From NCBI RefSeq assembly GCF_032970905.1, contig NZ_JAWJZA010000024.1: a stretch of 25,251 nucleotides of DNA, one strand, 5' to 3'. A program made the translations under genes and the position numbers. The notes under the pieces are model-generated. The model searched no databases, had not been told where the DNA came from, and worked only from the letters and a program-made list of their open reading frames with translations. The stretch's first letter is position 1, and the number at the start of each line of letters is the position of its first letter. This document shows, piece after piece, positions 1 through 7,114 of this stretch. This stretch comes from Veillonella absiana (lineage in GTDB: Bacteria > Bacillota > Negativicutes > Veillonellales > Veillonellaceae).

Positions 1-78
1 TTACCTAGAAAGTCCCTTGGGTATGATACGCCTGATGATTTATTTGAAGCTTATTTAGATACCGTCTATGCAGCTTAA
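1..78 (+). pseudogene. C-terminal end of IS30-family transposase (partial at window edge)
   Basis: An open frame enters from the left edge and stops at a TAA at 76-78. It encodes 25 residues beginning LPRKSLGYDTPDDLFEAY. The motif R-K-x-L-G-Y-x-T-P-x-x-x-F near the C terminus is typical of IS30-family DDE transposases, where it follows the last catalytic region. Only the tail is in the window, so it cannot be said whether the element is intact. An inverted-repeat-like sequence follows at 91-119. The assignment rests on this one motif and on the short distance to the stop. Confidence 0.6.
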
Positions 79-90
79 ATTATTTGGTTA

Positions 91-119
91 AAGGTGTTCA
101 ATTTGAACTTGCAATTTTA
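91..119. repeat. Probable right terminal inverted repeat of the IS30-type element
   Basis: Thirteen bases after the transposase stop is a segment containing the palindrome GTTCAATTTGAAC (96-108) followed by TTGCAATTTTA. IS30-family ends commonly carry similar TTCAATTTGAA-type sequence close to the transposase stop. The matching left end lies outside the window, so the boundary is approximate and the call is inferred. Confidence 0.35.
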
Positions 120-174
120 GTATACATAATAAAGGTATAAACCTGTTATATTGTGTGCAAAAAGGAGAAGAACA

Positions 175-354
175 ATGCTAGCTGATTATGAAATGATGAC
201 AGTAACAATTGATGAGAATTTGAAATCTGCTGTAGAAGAAATCCTACAGTCTCAAGGAATGAATCTTGAGAAGGCCATAAACCTATACTTTGAAGAAATC
301 ATTAATGCTAGAGGTATTTCTTTTGATGTCGTATTGCCACCTATAGCAGAGTAA
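175..354 (+). CDS. Orphan RelB/DinJ-family antitoxin-like protein
   Basis: This 59-residue protein has the pattern of RelB/DinJ antitoxins: a short beta strand (MTVTIDENLK), a helix (SAVEEILQSQGMNLEKAINLYFEEI), then a short tail GISFDVVLPP. Such proteins form a ribbon-helix-helix dimer that binds its own promoter and use the C-terminal tail to block a RelE/YafQ-type RNase. The ATG at 175 follows AAGGAG at 161-166; a TTG at 151 in the same frame lies upstream of that site and is less likely. An internal ATG at 193 is also possible. No toxin gene follows: the next 145 bp hold only hairpins, then putP on the other strand. It sits right behind an IS30 end, so its partner may have been lost or never present. 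Confidence 0.6.
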   Translation: MLADYEMMTVTIDENLKSAVEEILQSQGMNLEKAINLYFEEIINARGISFDVVLPPIAE

Positions 355-360
355 TAAAAT

Positions 361-404
361 AGAGGAAACGCAGAGCCGCTAAATGTCGCGTCTTCGTCTC
401 CTCT
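361..404 (+). terminator. Hairpin after the antitoxin gene
   Basis: AGAGGA at 361-366 pairs with TCCTCT at 399-404, and the next bases (ACG with CGT) extend the stem after a one-base bulge. No clear T-run follows, so it may be a weak terminator or a processing structure. Confidence 0.35.
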
Positions 405-421
405 ACACATCTGTTTTAAAG

Positions 422-495
422 AAAAAGCCCCAGGCTGCCGTCCTCGAATGACTTACGCGAAGCGTTCGGAATGAGAGGACGGTAGCCTGGGGCTT
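422..495 (-). terminator. Long hairpin terminator of putP
   Basis: A 21-bp stem (425-445 with 475-495) has a single mismatch. The 29-nt loop holds a small apical stem, ACGC/GCGT (455-458, 462-465). On the minus strand the stem ends in TTTTTCTTT, as expected for intrinsic termination just after the putP stop at 500. The plus strand lacks such a T-run, so it mainly serves putP. Confidence 0.75.
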
Positions 496-499
496 CCTT

Positions 500-1984
500 C
501 TATAAACTATGTTTTTTTTCTGCTGCTCTATAATCTCTAATTACCGCTCTAGGTGGAAGTTTATCCATAATACTTACCACATAAATCGCGATGGAGGAGA
601 AGATGAAACCAGGGATGATTTCGTAAAGGCCAAGCCAGCCGAATTGTTTCCAAATCAATACTGTGAGACCACCTACGAGGATACCAGCGATACAGCCGTG
701 GCGAGTCATGCGTTTCCAGAACAAGGAGAACACGATGGCAGGACCAAAGGCAGCACCAAAGCCAGCCCAAGCATAGGCAACCATTGTTAAAATGTAGCTG
801 TCAGGATCTAGTGCCATGTAAATAGCGATAGCAGCTACTAATAATACTGTGATGCGGCTGACTAATACGAGTTCTTTGTCACTAGCACCAGGATGAATCA
901 AGTTATGGTAGAAGTCATTGGAAATTGCAGATGCTGTTACCAATAATTGAGCAGATGCTGTACTCATGATAGCTGCTAGAACAGCAGACCAGATGAGACC
1001 AGCCATGAATGGACTGAACAAACGCTCTGTCATAACGAGGTAGATTGTTTCTACTTGAACGCCTTCGAGTCTTTCAGGAAGGAGATATACGTGACCAACA
1101 AGACCAACCATAACCGCCGCAGTAAGGGAAAGGATTACCCACACCATAGCGATGTTCATGGATTTTTTCAGCTCACGAGCATCGGAGATGGCCATGAAAC
1201 GCACGAGAATGTGTGGTTGACCGAAATAGCCGAGGCCCCAACCTAATGCAGAGATAATGCCGATGAACAATTTGAATGGGTCACTTTCATTCCCCCAGAT
1301 ATTTAAACCTTGTGGGAATTCGCGAGCGATGAGCGATGCTGTGTCCACTGGACCACCCAATGCAAAGGCTGCTGTTGTTGGCACCGCTATAATAGCGAAG
1401 AACATGAGAGCCCCTTGAATACAGTCTGTCCAAGATACGGCGAGGAAGCCACCGAGGAATGTGTAGAACACTACGATGCCGGCCGTGATAAATAGCGACA
1501 CGGTGTAATCAAGACCAAATATGGTATTGAATAATTTGCCGCCCGCTACAAAGCCGGAGGATGTGTAAATTAGGAAGAATATCAGAATGAACAGCGCTGA
1601 GATAACCGCCACGGAATGAGATTGATCGTGGAAACGATTCTTCAAGAAATCCGGCAATGTGAGACTGTCATTAGAAATTTCTGTATGGTTACGCAAACGA
1701 CGGGATACGAACTGCCAGTTCGCCCAAGTGCCTAGTGTAAGCCCCACAGCAATCCAGAGACCAGAAATCCCTGTGCTATACGCTAGTCCCGGCACACCCA
1801 TCAGCATCCAACCACTCATGTCCGACGCTTCCGCGCTGAGGGCTGTAATCCAAGGCCCAAGCTGACGCCCGCCGAGAATATAATCGCCGATACTGTTAGA
1901 TTTGCGATAATAATACACACCGATATACATCATCAGGCCCAGGTACAATGCAAAGGCGATGATGATCATAATGTTGTTGGTCAT
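500..1984 (-). CDS. putP: Sodium/proline symporter PutP
   Basis: This 494-residue membrane protein belongs to the sodium:solute symporter (SSS) family. It opens with a hydrophobic helix (IMIIIAFALYLGLMMYIGVYYY), then the family motif SIGDYILGGRQLGPWITALSAEASDMSGWMLMG, which contributes to Na+ and substrate binding in PutP. About a dozen further hydrophobic segments follow. The length matches characterised PutP proteins (about 490-500). Proline uptake is the likely role; other solutes in the SSS family cannot be excluded. The ATG at 1984 is preceded by an excellent AAGGAGGTC site. It is transcribed alone, divergent from the phzF remnant, and ends in the long hairpin at 422-495. Confidence 0.88.
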   Translation of the reverse strand: MTNNIMIIIAFALYLGLMMYIGVYYYRKSNSIGDYILGGRQLGPWITALSAEASDMSGWMLMGVPGLAYSTGISGLWIAVGLTLGTWANWQFVSRRLRNHTEISNDSLTLPDFLKNRFHDQSHSVAVISALFILIFFLIYTSSGFVAGGKLFNTIFGLDYTVSLFITAGIVVFYTFLGGFLAVSWTDCIQGALMFFAIIAVPTTAAFALGGPVDTASLIAREFPQGLNIWGNESDPFKLFIGIISALGWGLGYFGQPHILVRFMAISDARELKKSMNIAMVWVILSLTAAVMVGLVGHVYLLPERLEGVQVETIYLVMTERLFSPFMAGLIWSAVLAAIMSTASAQLLVTASAISNDFYHNLIHPGASDKELVLVSRITVLLVAAIAIYMALDPDSYILTMVAYAWAGFGAAFGPAIVFSLFWKRMTRHGCIAGILVGGLTVLIWKQFGWLGLYEIIPGFIFSSIAIYVVSIMDKLPPRAVIRDYRAAEKKHSL

Positions 1985-2065
1985 GAAATTGACCTCCTTG
2001 CAACTTACTCAATACATAACTATAATAAAACACAATAATAGATTTATTTTACCACAATACAAGGT

Positions 2066-2081
2066 GAAAGTTCTAACTTTC
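2066..2081. promoter_or_regulatory. Perfect palindrome in the putP upstream region
   Basis: GAAAGTT-ct-AACTTTC is a perfect 7-bp dyad with a 2-bp centre, about 85 bp upstream of the putP start in the divergent gap between putP and the phzF remnant. It could be an operator for either gene. No known regulator is assigned. Confidence 0.3.
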
Positions 2082-2203
2082 TATAGATTTTATTTTTGCA
2101 TACAACACTGCTAATCAGGGTATATAAAATCCTATTATCGTTTATATTGGACACAGACACTATTTATATAAATTTGCGATGCTGATGAAATGGAGGCCTA
2201 TCG

Positions 2204-2761
2204 ATGAAACAATTTATTGTAGATGCATTTACCGATATCGTATTTAAAGGCAATCCCGCTGCGGTGTGCTTAGTGGAACAACCACTCACTGATGAACAAA
2301 TGCAGCTCATTGCTATTGAAAACAATTTGTCTGAAACGGCCTTTGTACAAGCTGCGGCTGATGGCAATGGCTTTGATTTACGTTGGTTTACACCTGGCAG
2401 TGAGGTCGATTTATGTGGTCATGCTACATTAGCAACAGCATTTGTGATTTTTAATGAATGCAATTTTAAGGAATCAACTATCGTATTTCACACTATGAGC
2501 GGTGATTTATTCGTAAACCGCGTAGAAAATGGTTATGAAATGACATTCCCGGCTTACGAGCTAACAGAGGTGCCAGTAACAGCTGCGATGGAGGCCGTAC
2601 TTGGTGTGTGCCCAGAAGAAGCCTATATGGGACGTGACTTACTTTGCGTATTGCCAGACGAGAGCTTTGTTACAGATTATGAGCCTAAGAGTGAAGCTCT
2701 TTTAATGCTAGATGGATTATTAGTACACACAACAGCGGCTGGCAGTAATGGTTTTGCTTGA
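2204..2761 (+). pseudogene. PhzF-family isomerase, 3'-truncated
   Basis: The 185-residue product matches the N-terminal two thirds of the PhzF / diaminopimelate-epimerase-fold family, which is usually about 260-300 residues. Visible landmarks are the start FIVDAFTDIVFKGNPAAVC, the catalytic Glu in NNLSETAFV (E44), and the strand RWFTPGSEVDLCGHATLA. The reading frame stops at a TGA (2759-2761) just after DGLLVHTTAAGSNGF, where family members continue with a second domain holding an EDPVTGSAH-type motif. The second domain is absent. From about 2754 the DNA belongs to a different gene on the opposite strand. GGAGG (2192-2196) precedes the ATG. It is most likely non-functional. Confidence 0.75.
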
Positions 2762-2913
2762 AAAATTCGAAACTCTTGGAATTTTTCGTCATTTCCAATG
2801 GCGTCCAATGCAGTTGTTTTAGCAAATTCTTCAATTGTTATAGTGTGTTTTGAGGATAATTCTTTGAGTAATCGATACTCTTCATCAGAGAATTCTAAGG
2901 TGATTTCTACCAT
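2677..2913 (-). CDS. RelB-like antitoxin, 3' end replaced by antisense phzF sequence
   Basis: The first roughly 50 residues (MVEITLEFSDEEYRLLKELS, then a TIEEFAKTTALDAI helix) look like a small ribbon-helix-helix antitoxin: a strand, then a helix-turn-helix pair. After ...EKFQEFR the frame runs on for about 27 residues through the antisense strand of the phzF remnant and stops at 2677, so the C terminus is artificial. Residues that would bind a toxin may be missing, and no toxin gene follows. The start is well supported: AAAGGAGGGT precedes the ATG at 2913. The gene is at best a DNA-binding antitoxin stub, and function is uncertain. Confidence 0.5.
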   Translation of the reverse strand: MVEITLEFSDEEYRLLKELSSKHTITIEEFAKTTALDAIGNDEKFQEFRIFQAKPLLPAAVVCTNNPSSIKRASLLGS

Positions 2914-3225
2914 TATAAATACCCTCCTTTAGCGAATGTAACCTATAGGATAATTGTATAATGCTTTAGTTAAAGTGACTATGTAAATTAATAAATATGG
3001 TATATAATATAGATATATTTCGAAATGAACCACAAGATACTGACTAAAACTCAATGTGATTTTACATACTTGTGAGTATATAGTGGTTTATTTTATGATC
3101 GACCTGAATGTACGGCTAACCATAGCTATTGGAAGTCGTTATGACCTGAATGACTAATTCCAGTCGTATGTAACTTTAGATAATGTAACCGACAATGAAC
3201 TGTAACGATGAAAGGAGGCATAGCC
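2914..3225. other. Gene-free gap upstream of recQ
   Basis: No coding frame with a ribosome site is seen here. It contains a direct repeat GACCTGAATG at 3101-3110 and 3143-3152 (42 bp apart, about four helical turns), and a small dyad ATACT/AGTAT at 3066-3079. The recQ promoter probably lies here, but no convincing -35/-10 pair was found. Confidence 0.4.
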
Positions 3226-5175
3226 ATGGAGCAATCAGCCCAAATGAAACGGGCTCTCGAGATATTGCATACCTATTGGGGCTATGCCTCTTTTCGTCCT
3301 GCCCAAGTGGCTCCGGTAGAGGCGTTACTTCGCAACGAGGACGTGCTCGGTATCATGCCGACCGGGGCGGGAAAATCCATTTGTTTTCAAGTGCCTGCAC
3401 TATGTAAACAAGGCTTGACCATCGTGTTTTCGCCACTTATTTCGTTGATGAAGGACCAGGTAGACGGACTTCTCGAAATGAATGTGCCTGCGGCATTGAT
3501 TAACAGTACCCTATCACAAGCGGAATTTAGCAAGACTATGTATCTCATTCGCAGTGGTCAAATTAAATTACTATATATCGCACCAGAACGATTGGATTCC
3601 ACATTCTTCTGTAACGTGTTGCGTGGCATGCCCATTGCGCAGGTCATCGTGGATGAAGCCCATTGTATTTCTGAGTGGGGACACGATTTTCGTCCGTCCT
3701 ATCGGATGATTGGGGAATTCCTCAAAACATTGCGCCATCGCCCGGTAATCGGCGCTTTCACAGCGACAGCGACGAAGTCTGTTGAAAATGATATTCGTAA
3801 ATTGCTAGGATTGCAGGATGCGAACGTGCATGTGACGGGATTCGATAGACCAAATTTGAAATTTTCCGTTATTCGCACGTCCCAGCGCATGGATTTTATC
3901 GTCGATTACGTGCTTCAACATGCGGAGGAGAATGGGATTATTTACTGTTCCACCCGCAAGGATGTGGAAAAGGTTTATAACAATCTGACCAAGGCGGGTA
4001 TTTCGACGGGCTATTACCATGCCGGTTTGTCCGACGAGTTGCGCAAGACGATGCAAAATTATTATGCCTACGATCAGGTGCAGGTCATGGTGGCCACTAA
4101 TGCGTTCGGCATGGGCATCGACAAGAGCAATGTGCGCTATGTGCTGCATTACCAGATGCCGCGCAATATGGAATCCTATTATCAGGAGGCAGGTCGGGCC
4201 GGTCGCGATGGGGCGCCGGCGGAATGCATTCTCCTGTACAATGGTCAGGACGTGCAGATTCACAAGTACCTCATCAGTCAGGGCAGCCATGAGGCGGGCC
4301 GTCAGGACGTGGAACTGCGCAAATTGCAAGCCATGATCGACTACTGCTTCTGTAGTACGTGTCTTCGTAAATACATGATTAATTACTTTGGTGAAAGCAC
4401 CCCTTGGGATCGTTGCGACAATTGTAGTTCTTGCGAGTCTCAAGGCAATACGGTGAACGTAACGCGCGAGGCTAAGGCTATATTCCGTGCCATCCGTGGC
4501 ACCGAGGAACGATTTGGGGCGACCATGATTTGTTCTATCGTTCGTGGTGAAAGAACGGAACGCATTACCCGCGCCGGCTATGATGCGCTGCCAGTATTTG
4601 GTTATCTCAGTGATATTGGAGATAAAGAAATCAAAGGCCTCATTCATCAATTTGTTGCCTCTGGTTATTTGCAATCATCAACTGGTAAATATCCCATACT
4701 TTCACTCACCGCTGGTGCCGAAGAGGTTCTAGCCGGTCATAAAAAGGTAGAGGAAATTCGCCAAGAGGTATTCGTACCAAAACGTAAATCCGTCAGTGGC
4801 AGACGAAATGCAGATACCATGCGTAATGCTAGTGGTATTGGAGCTTTCGGTGGGGCAGGTTCCGTTGGTGCATCAAATGGATTCAGTGGAAACGGCGGAA
4901 CTAGCCGTTCGGCTGGCGCTAGAGGCTCTGCCATGGTCAATCGCACATCGGGCAGTTCCGGTCTATTTGAACACTTGCGTTTGCATCGAAAGGCCCTTGC
5001 ACAAGAGGCTAAGATTCCTCCATATCTGATTTTCCCAGATACAGTGCTCATCGACTTGGCCAATTTGAAACCAAGTACTTTAGCCGAGTTTCATGCCGTC
5101 AAAGGTGTGGGTGAGGCGAAATTAAAAAAATATGGCACATCGTTTTTAGAGGCCATCGCAAATTATAGAGGTTAA
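3226..5175 (+). CDS. recQ: ATP-dependent DNA helicase RecQ
   Basis: This 649-residue superfamily-2 helicase unwinds DNA 3' to 5' in recombination and fork repair. From the N terminus it shows the RecQ motif FRPAQ (about 23-27), Walker A MPTGAGKS (44-51), DEAH (143-146) followed by the aromatic-rich loop CISEWGHDFRPSY, motif III AFTATAT, and motif VI YYQEAGRAGRDG. A zinc site uses C379, C397, C400 and C403. A winged-helix region follows, then a Gly/Ser/Ala-rich linker and a C-terminal HRDC domain (about 579-649). The ATG at 3226 is chosen because AAAGGAGG lies 7 bp upstream; the ATG at 3208 lies before that site. All catalytic motifs are intact. It appears to be a single-gene transcript. Confidence 0.95.
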   Translation: MEQSAQMKRALEILHTYWGYASFRPAQVAPVEALLRNEDVLGIMPTGAGKSICFQVPALCKQGLTIVFSPLISLMKDQVDGLLEMNVPAALINSTLSQAEFSKTMYLIRSGQIKLLYIAPERLDSTFFCNVLRGMPIAQVIVDEAHCISEWGHDFRPSYRMIGEFLKTLRHRPVIGAFTATATKSVENDIRKLLGLQDANVHVTGFDRPNLKFSVIRTSQRMDFIVDYVLQHAEENGIIYCSTRKDVEKVYNNLTKAGISTGYYHAGLSDELRKTMQNYYAYDQVQVMVATNAFGMGIDKSNVRYVLHYQMPRNMESYYQEAGRAGRDGAPAECILLYNGQDVQIHKYLISQGSHEAGRQDVELRKLQAMIDYCFCSTCLRKYMINYFGESTPWDRCDNCSSCESQGNTVNVTREAKAIFRAIRGTEERFGATMICSIVRGERTERITRAGYDALPVFGYLSDIGDKEIKGLIHQFVASGYLQSSTGKYPILSLTAGAEEVLAGHKKVEEIRQEVFVPKRKSVSGRRNADTMRNASGIGAFGGAGSVGASNGFSGNGGTSRSAGARGSAMVNRTSGSSGLFEHLRLHRKALAQEAKIPPYLIFPDTVLIDLANLKPSTLAEFHAVKGVGEAKLKKYGTSFLEAIANYRG

Positions 5176-5185
5176 TAGTTGGTTT

Positions 5186-5216
5186 GTGCTATCCCAACAT
5201 GAAATGGGGATAGCGC
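5186..5216 (+). terminator. Hairpin after recQ
   Basis: GCTATCCC (5188-5195) pairs with GGGATAGC (5207-5214) with two more outer pairs. It starts 10 bases past the recQ stop. The T-run after it is weak (ATTTCAT), so termination efficiency is uncertain. Confidence 0.5.
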
Positions 5217-5241
5217 ATTTCATAGCTTTCACATCGAACAT

Positions 5242-5250
5242 TGTTATAAT
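5242..5250 (+). promoter_or_regulatory. Extended -10 promoter of thyA
   Basis: TGTTATAAT is a perfect extended -10 element (TGnTATAAT) 34 bp before the thyA start. No good -35 is seen 17 bp upstream, which is usual for extended -10 promoters. Confidence 0.5.
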
Positions 5251-5283
5251 ACACAACATAGTACATAGATAGGGAGTGATACC

Positions 5284-6075
5284 ATGAGTTTAGCTGATAC
5301 ACAGTACCTTCAAATTATTGAAAACATTCTAGAACACGGCACATTCGGGAAAAACCGAACTGGCGTGGCGACGTATAAATTGCCTCATCAACTCATGCAA
5401 TTTGATTTGCAAGAGGAATTCCCGATTTTGACTACGAAATTCGTGGCTTTCAAAACGGCGGTGAAAGAATTGTTATGGATTTGGCAAATGCAATCCAATG
5501 ATGTGCGCAAGTTGCAAGACATGAACGTTCGCGTTTGGGACGAATGGATGCGCGAAGACGGTACCATCGGCAAAGCCTATGGCTACCAAATTGCGAAATA
5601 CAAACAGTTAGATAATTTGATTAACACCATTAAACATGATCCAGACAGTCGTCGCATGATTGTGACATTGTGGAATATCGAGGATTTACCGGATATGGCG
5701 TTGCAACCATGTGCGTATGAAACATTGTGGGATGTGGCGGATAGCCATTTGAATTGCATGCTCGTACAACGTAGTGGCGATATGGGCCTTGGCATTCCGT
5801 TTAATACAGCACAATACGCTGCCTTGGTGTGCATGATTGCCCAAGTGACAGGATTGAAGCCAGGTAAATTTACCCATGTCATCAACAATGCACATATTTA
5901 TGAAAATCATGTAGATGCATTACGTGAGCAATTATCTCGTCGCAATCAAGCATTGGCGGCACCAAAAATCATTGTAAATCCTGAGATTCATGATTTCTAT
6001 GACTTTAAACCAGAGGATGTTGTTCTTGATGGCTATGAACATCTTGGAAAACTATCCATGGAAGTGGCCGTATAA
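5284..6075 (+). CDS. thyA: Thymidylate synthase ThyA
   Basis: It makes dTMP from dUMP using methylene-tetrahydrofolate, which is oxidised to dihydrofolate. The protein has 263 residues. Visible motifs are the phosphate-binding GKNRTG near residue 22, the catalytic Cys in LQPCAYETLW (C143), the Arg-containing QRSGDMGLGIPFNTAQYA segment, and a C-terminal EVAV like that of Bacillus subtilis ThyA. The PCAYE context and the ELLWIWQ segment resemble that ThyA subgroup rather than the Escherichia coli PCH type. AGGGAG precedes the ATG. The dihydrofolate product is recycled by FolA, encoded next; the two genes are separated by a DnaA-box-rich gap of about 430 bp. Confidence 0.95.
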   Translation: MSLADTQYLQIIENILEHGTFGKNRTGVATYKLPHQLMQFDLQEEFPILTTKFVAFKTAVKELLWIWQMQSNDVRKLQDMNVRVWDEWMREDGTIGKAYGYQIAKYKQLDNLINTIKHDPDSRRMIVTLWNIEDLPDMALQPCAYETLWDVADSHLNCMLVQRSGDMGLGIPFNTAQYAALVCMIAQVTGLKPGKFTHVINNAHIYENHVDALREQLSRRNQALAAPKIIVNPEIHDFYDFKPEDVVLDGYEHLGKLSMEVAV

Positions 6076-6215
6076 ATTACCGAAATTTTGTAGTGTATAT
6101 CAATACGATAGGGAGCGGATTTCTGCAAATGCACGAAGGAAATCCCCAGTAATTATCGTAATGGTTCTGTAAAATGTACCGCAAGTTCACGTAAATACTG
6201 GAGTTATGAACTGTT

Positions 6216-6484
6216 TGTGTATAACTTTGTGGATAAGTTGGTGGCGAACATACATTTTGTGCGTAACTCATTCACAATAAAATGTGGATATTGTGGATAA
6301 CTAAGTTCGAATGTTTGAAAAACCAGCATATTTGTTGAGAAATTAGGTTGTGCGTAAAATGTGCATAACTTGTGGAAAACCAATAGCTTGGTGTGCAAAG
6401 TTTTGTGGATAATTTTAAAATTAAGTGGATAACTAAAACATTTGACCCCATTTTGTACGTAAAAATACTATGTGCTGTGGACAA
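6216..6484 (+). promoter_or_regulatory. Cluster of DnaA boxes between thyA and folA
   Basis: The DnaA box (TTATCCACA, here read as TGTGGATAA) occurs exactly at 6228-6236, 6292-6300 and 6404-6412. Single-mismatch copies lie at 6216-6224, 6283-6291, 6360-6368, 6371-6379, 6424-6432 and 6476-6484. Two-mismatch TGTGCGTAA copies are at 6258-6266 and 6349-6357. All are in one orientation, and 6283-6300 is a tandem pair with no gap. Chance would give very few such sites in 270 bp. The last two one-mismatch boxes flank the predicted folA promoter. No gene fits in this gap. It could titrate DnaA, regulate folA, or be a replication-related site. Confidence 0.8.
6442..6471 (+). promoter_or_regulatory. 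Predicted folA promoter
   Basis: TTGACC (6442-6447) and TACTAT (6466-6471) are separated by 18 bp. A DnaA-like box lies 9 bp upstream of the -35 and another overlaps the expected start of transcription near 6478. Confidence 0.45.
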
Positions 6485-6504
6485 GTCGATGTATGAGGAA
6501 CAAT

Positions 6505-6990
6505 ATGTTAGCATTAATCGTAGCAGTGGCTCATAATCGTGTCATTGGCAAAGATAATACTTTGATTTGGCATTTGCCAAATGATTTGAAATTCTTTAAA
6601 GAGAAGACAACAGGCCATGTGATTATCATGGGGCGCAAGACCTTTGAGAGTCTGCCATTCCTATTGCCGAATCGTGAGCATTGGGTCATTACAAAGGACA
6701 AAGGCTTTGATGCGCCAGAGGGCGTGCGTATTTTCCATTCCCCTGAGGCTGTGGCAGAGGCAGCCAAGGATTTGGACGCGGCCTATGTTATCGGTGGGGC
6801 GCAAATCTATGAGGCGTTTTTGCCATTCGTAGATGTGATGCACATTACCGAAGTGGATCACACCTTTGAGGGCGATGCGTTCTTCCCAGAATTTGATGCA
6901 TCACAATTTGAAATTGTGGAAACCATCGAGGGTACAGTGGATGAGAAAAATAAATATCCACACAAATTTGTAACTTATAAACGTAAATAA
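6505..6990 (+). CDS. folA: Dihydrofolate reductase
   Basis: It reduces dihydrofolate to tetrahydrofolate with NADPH, closing the cycle opened by ThyA. The protein has 161 residues, the usual size. It begins MLALIVAVAHNRVIGKDNTL, then WHLPNDLKFFKE with the catalytic acid at D27, the NADPH-binding IIMGRKTFESLP, and the late motif YVIGGAQIYEAFL. The ATG at 6505 is chosen because GAGGA lies 5 bp upstream and family members start at this point; the frame is open back to 6472. It likely has its own promoter at 6442-6471, inside the DnaA-box region. Confidence 0.95.
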   Translation: MLALIVAVAHNRVIGKDNTLIWHLPNDLKFFKEKTTGHVIIMGRKTFESLPFLLPNREHWVITKDKGFDAPEGVRIFHSPEAVAEAAKDLDAAYVIGGAQIYEAFLPFVDVMHITEVDHTFEGDAFFPEFDASQFEIVETIEGTVDEKNKYPHKFVTYKRK

Positions 6991-7114
6991 TCAGTAGATA
7001 ACTAGTAGATAATTTTGCGCCCATCGAGGCGTTATTAAGTAGTAGCATGTAACACCTATCGCAGAATGCCCTTTGGGGCTTTCACAAAAATGATAGTTGA
7101 AAGGATTTGTATTC

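Noticed and set aside
3805..4674. Long open frame antisense to recQ (289 codons)
   Set aside because: It lies wholly inside recQ on the opposite strand, shows no recognisable motif, and is explained by recQ codon use.
6076..6504. Chromosomal replication origin (oriC)
   Set aside because: The DnaA-box density is origin-like, but no dnaA, dnaN, rpmH or gidA gene is near, and genes on both sides run in the same direction. It is reported as a DnaA-box cluster only.
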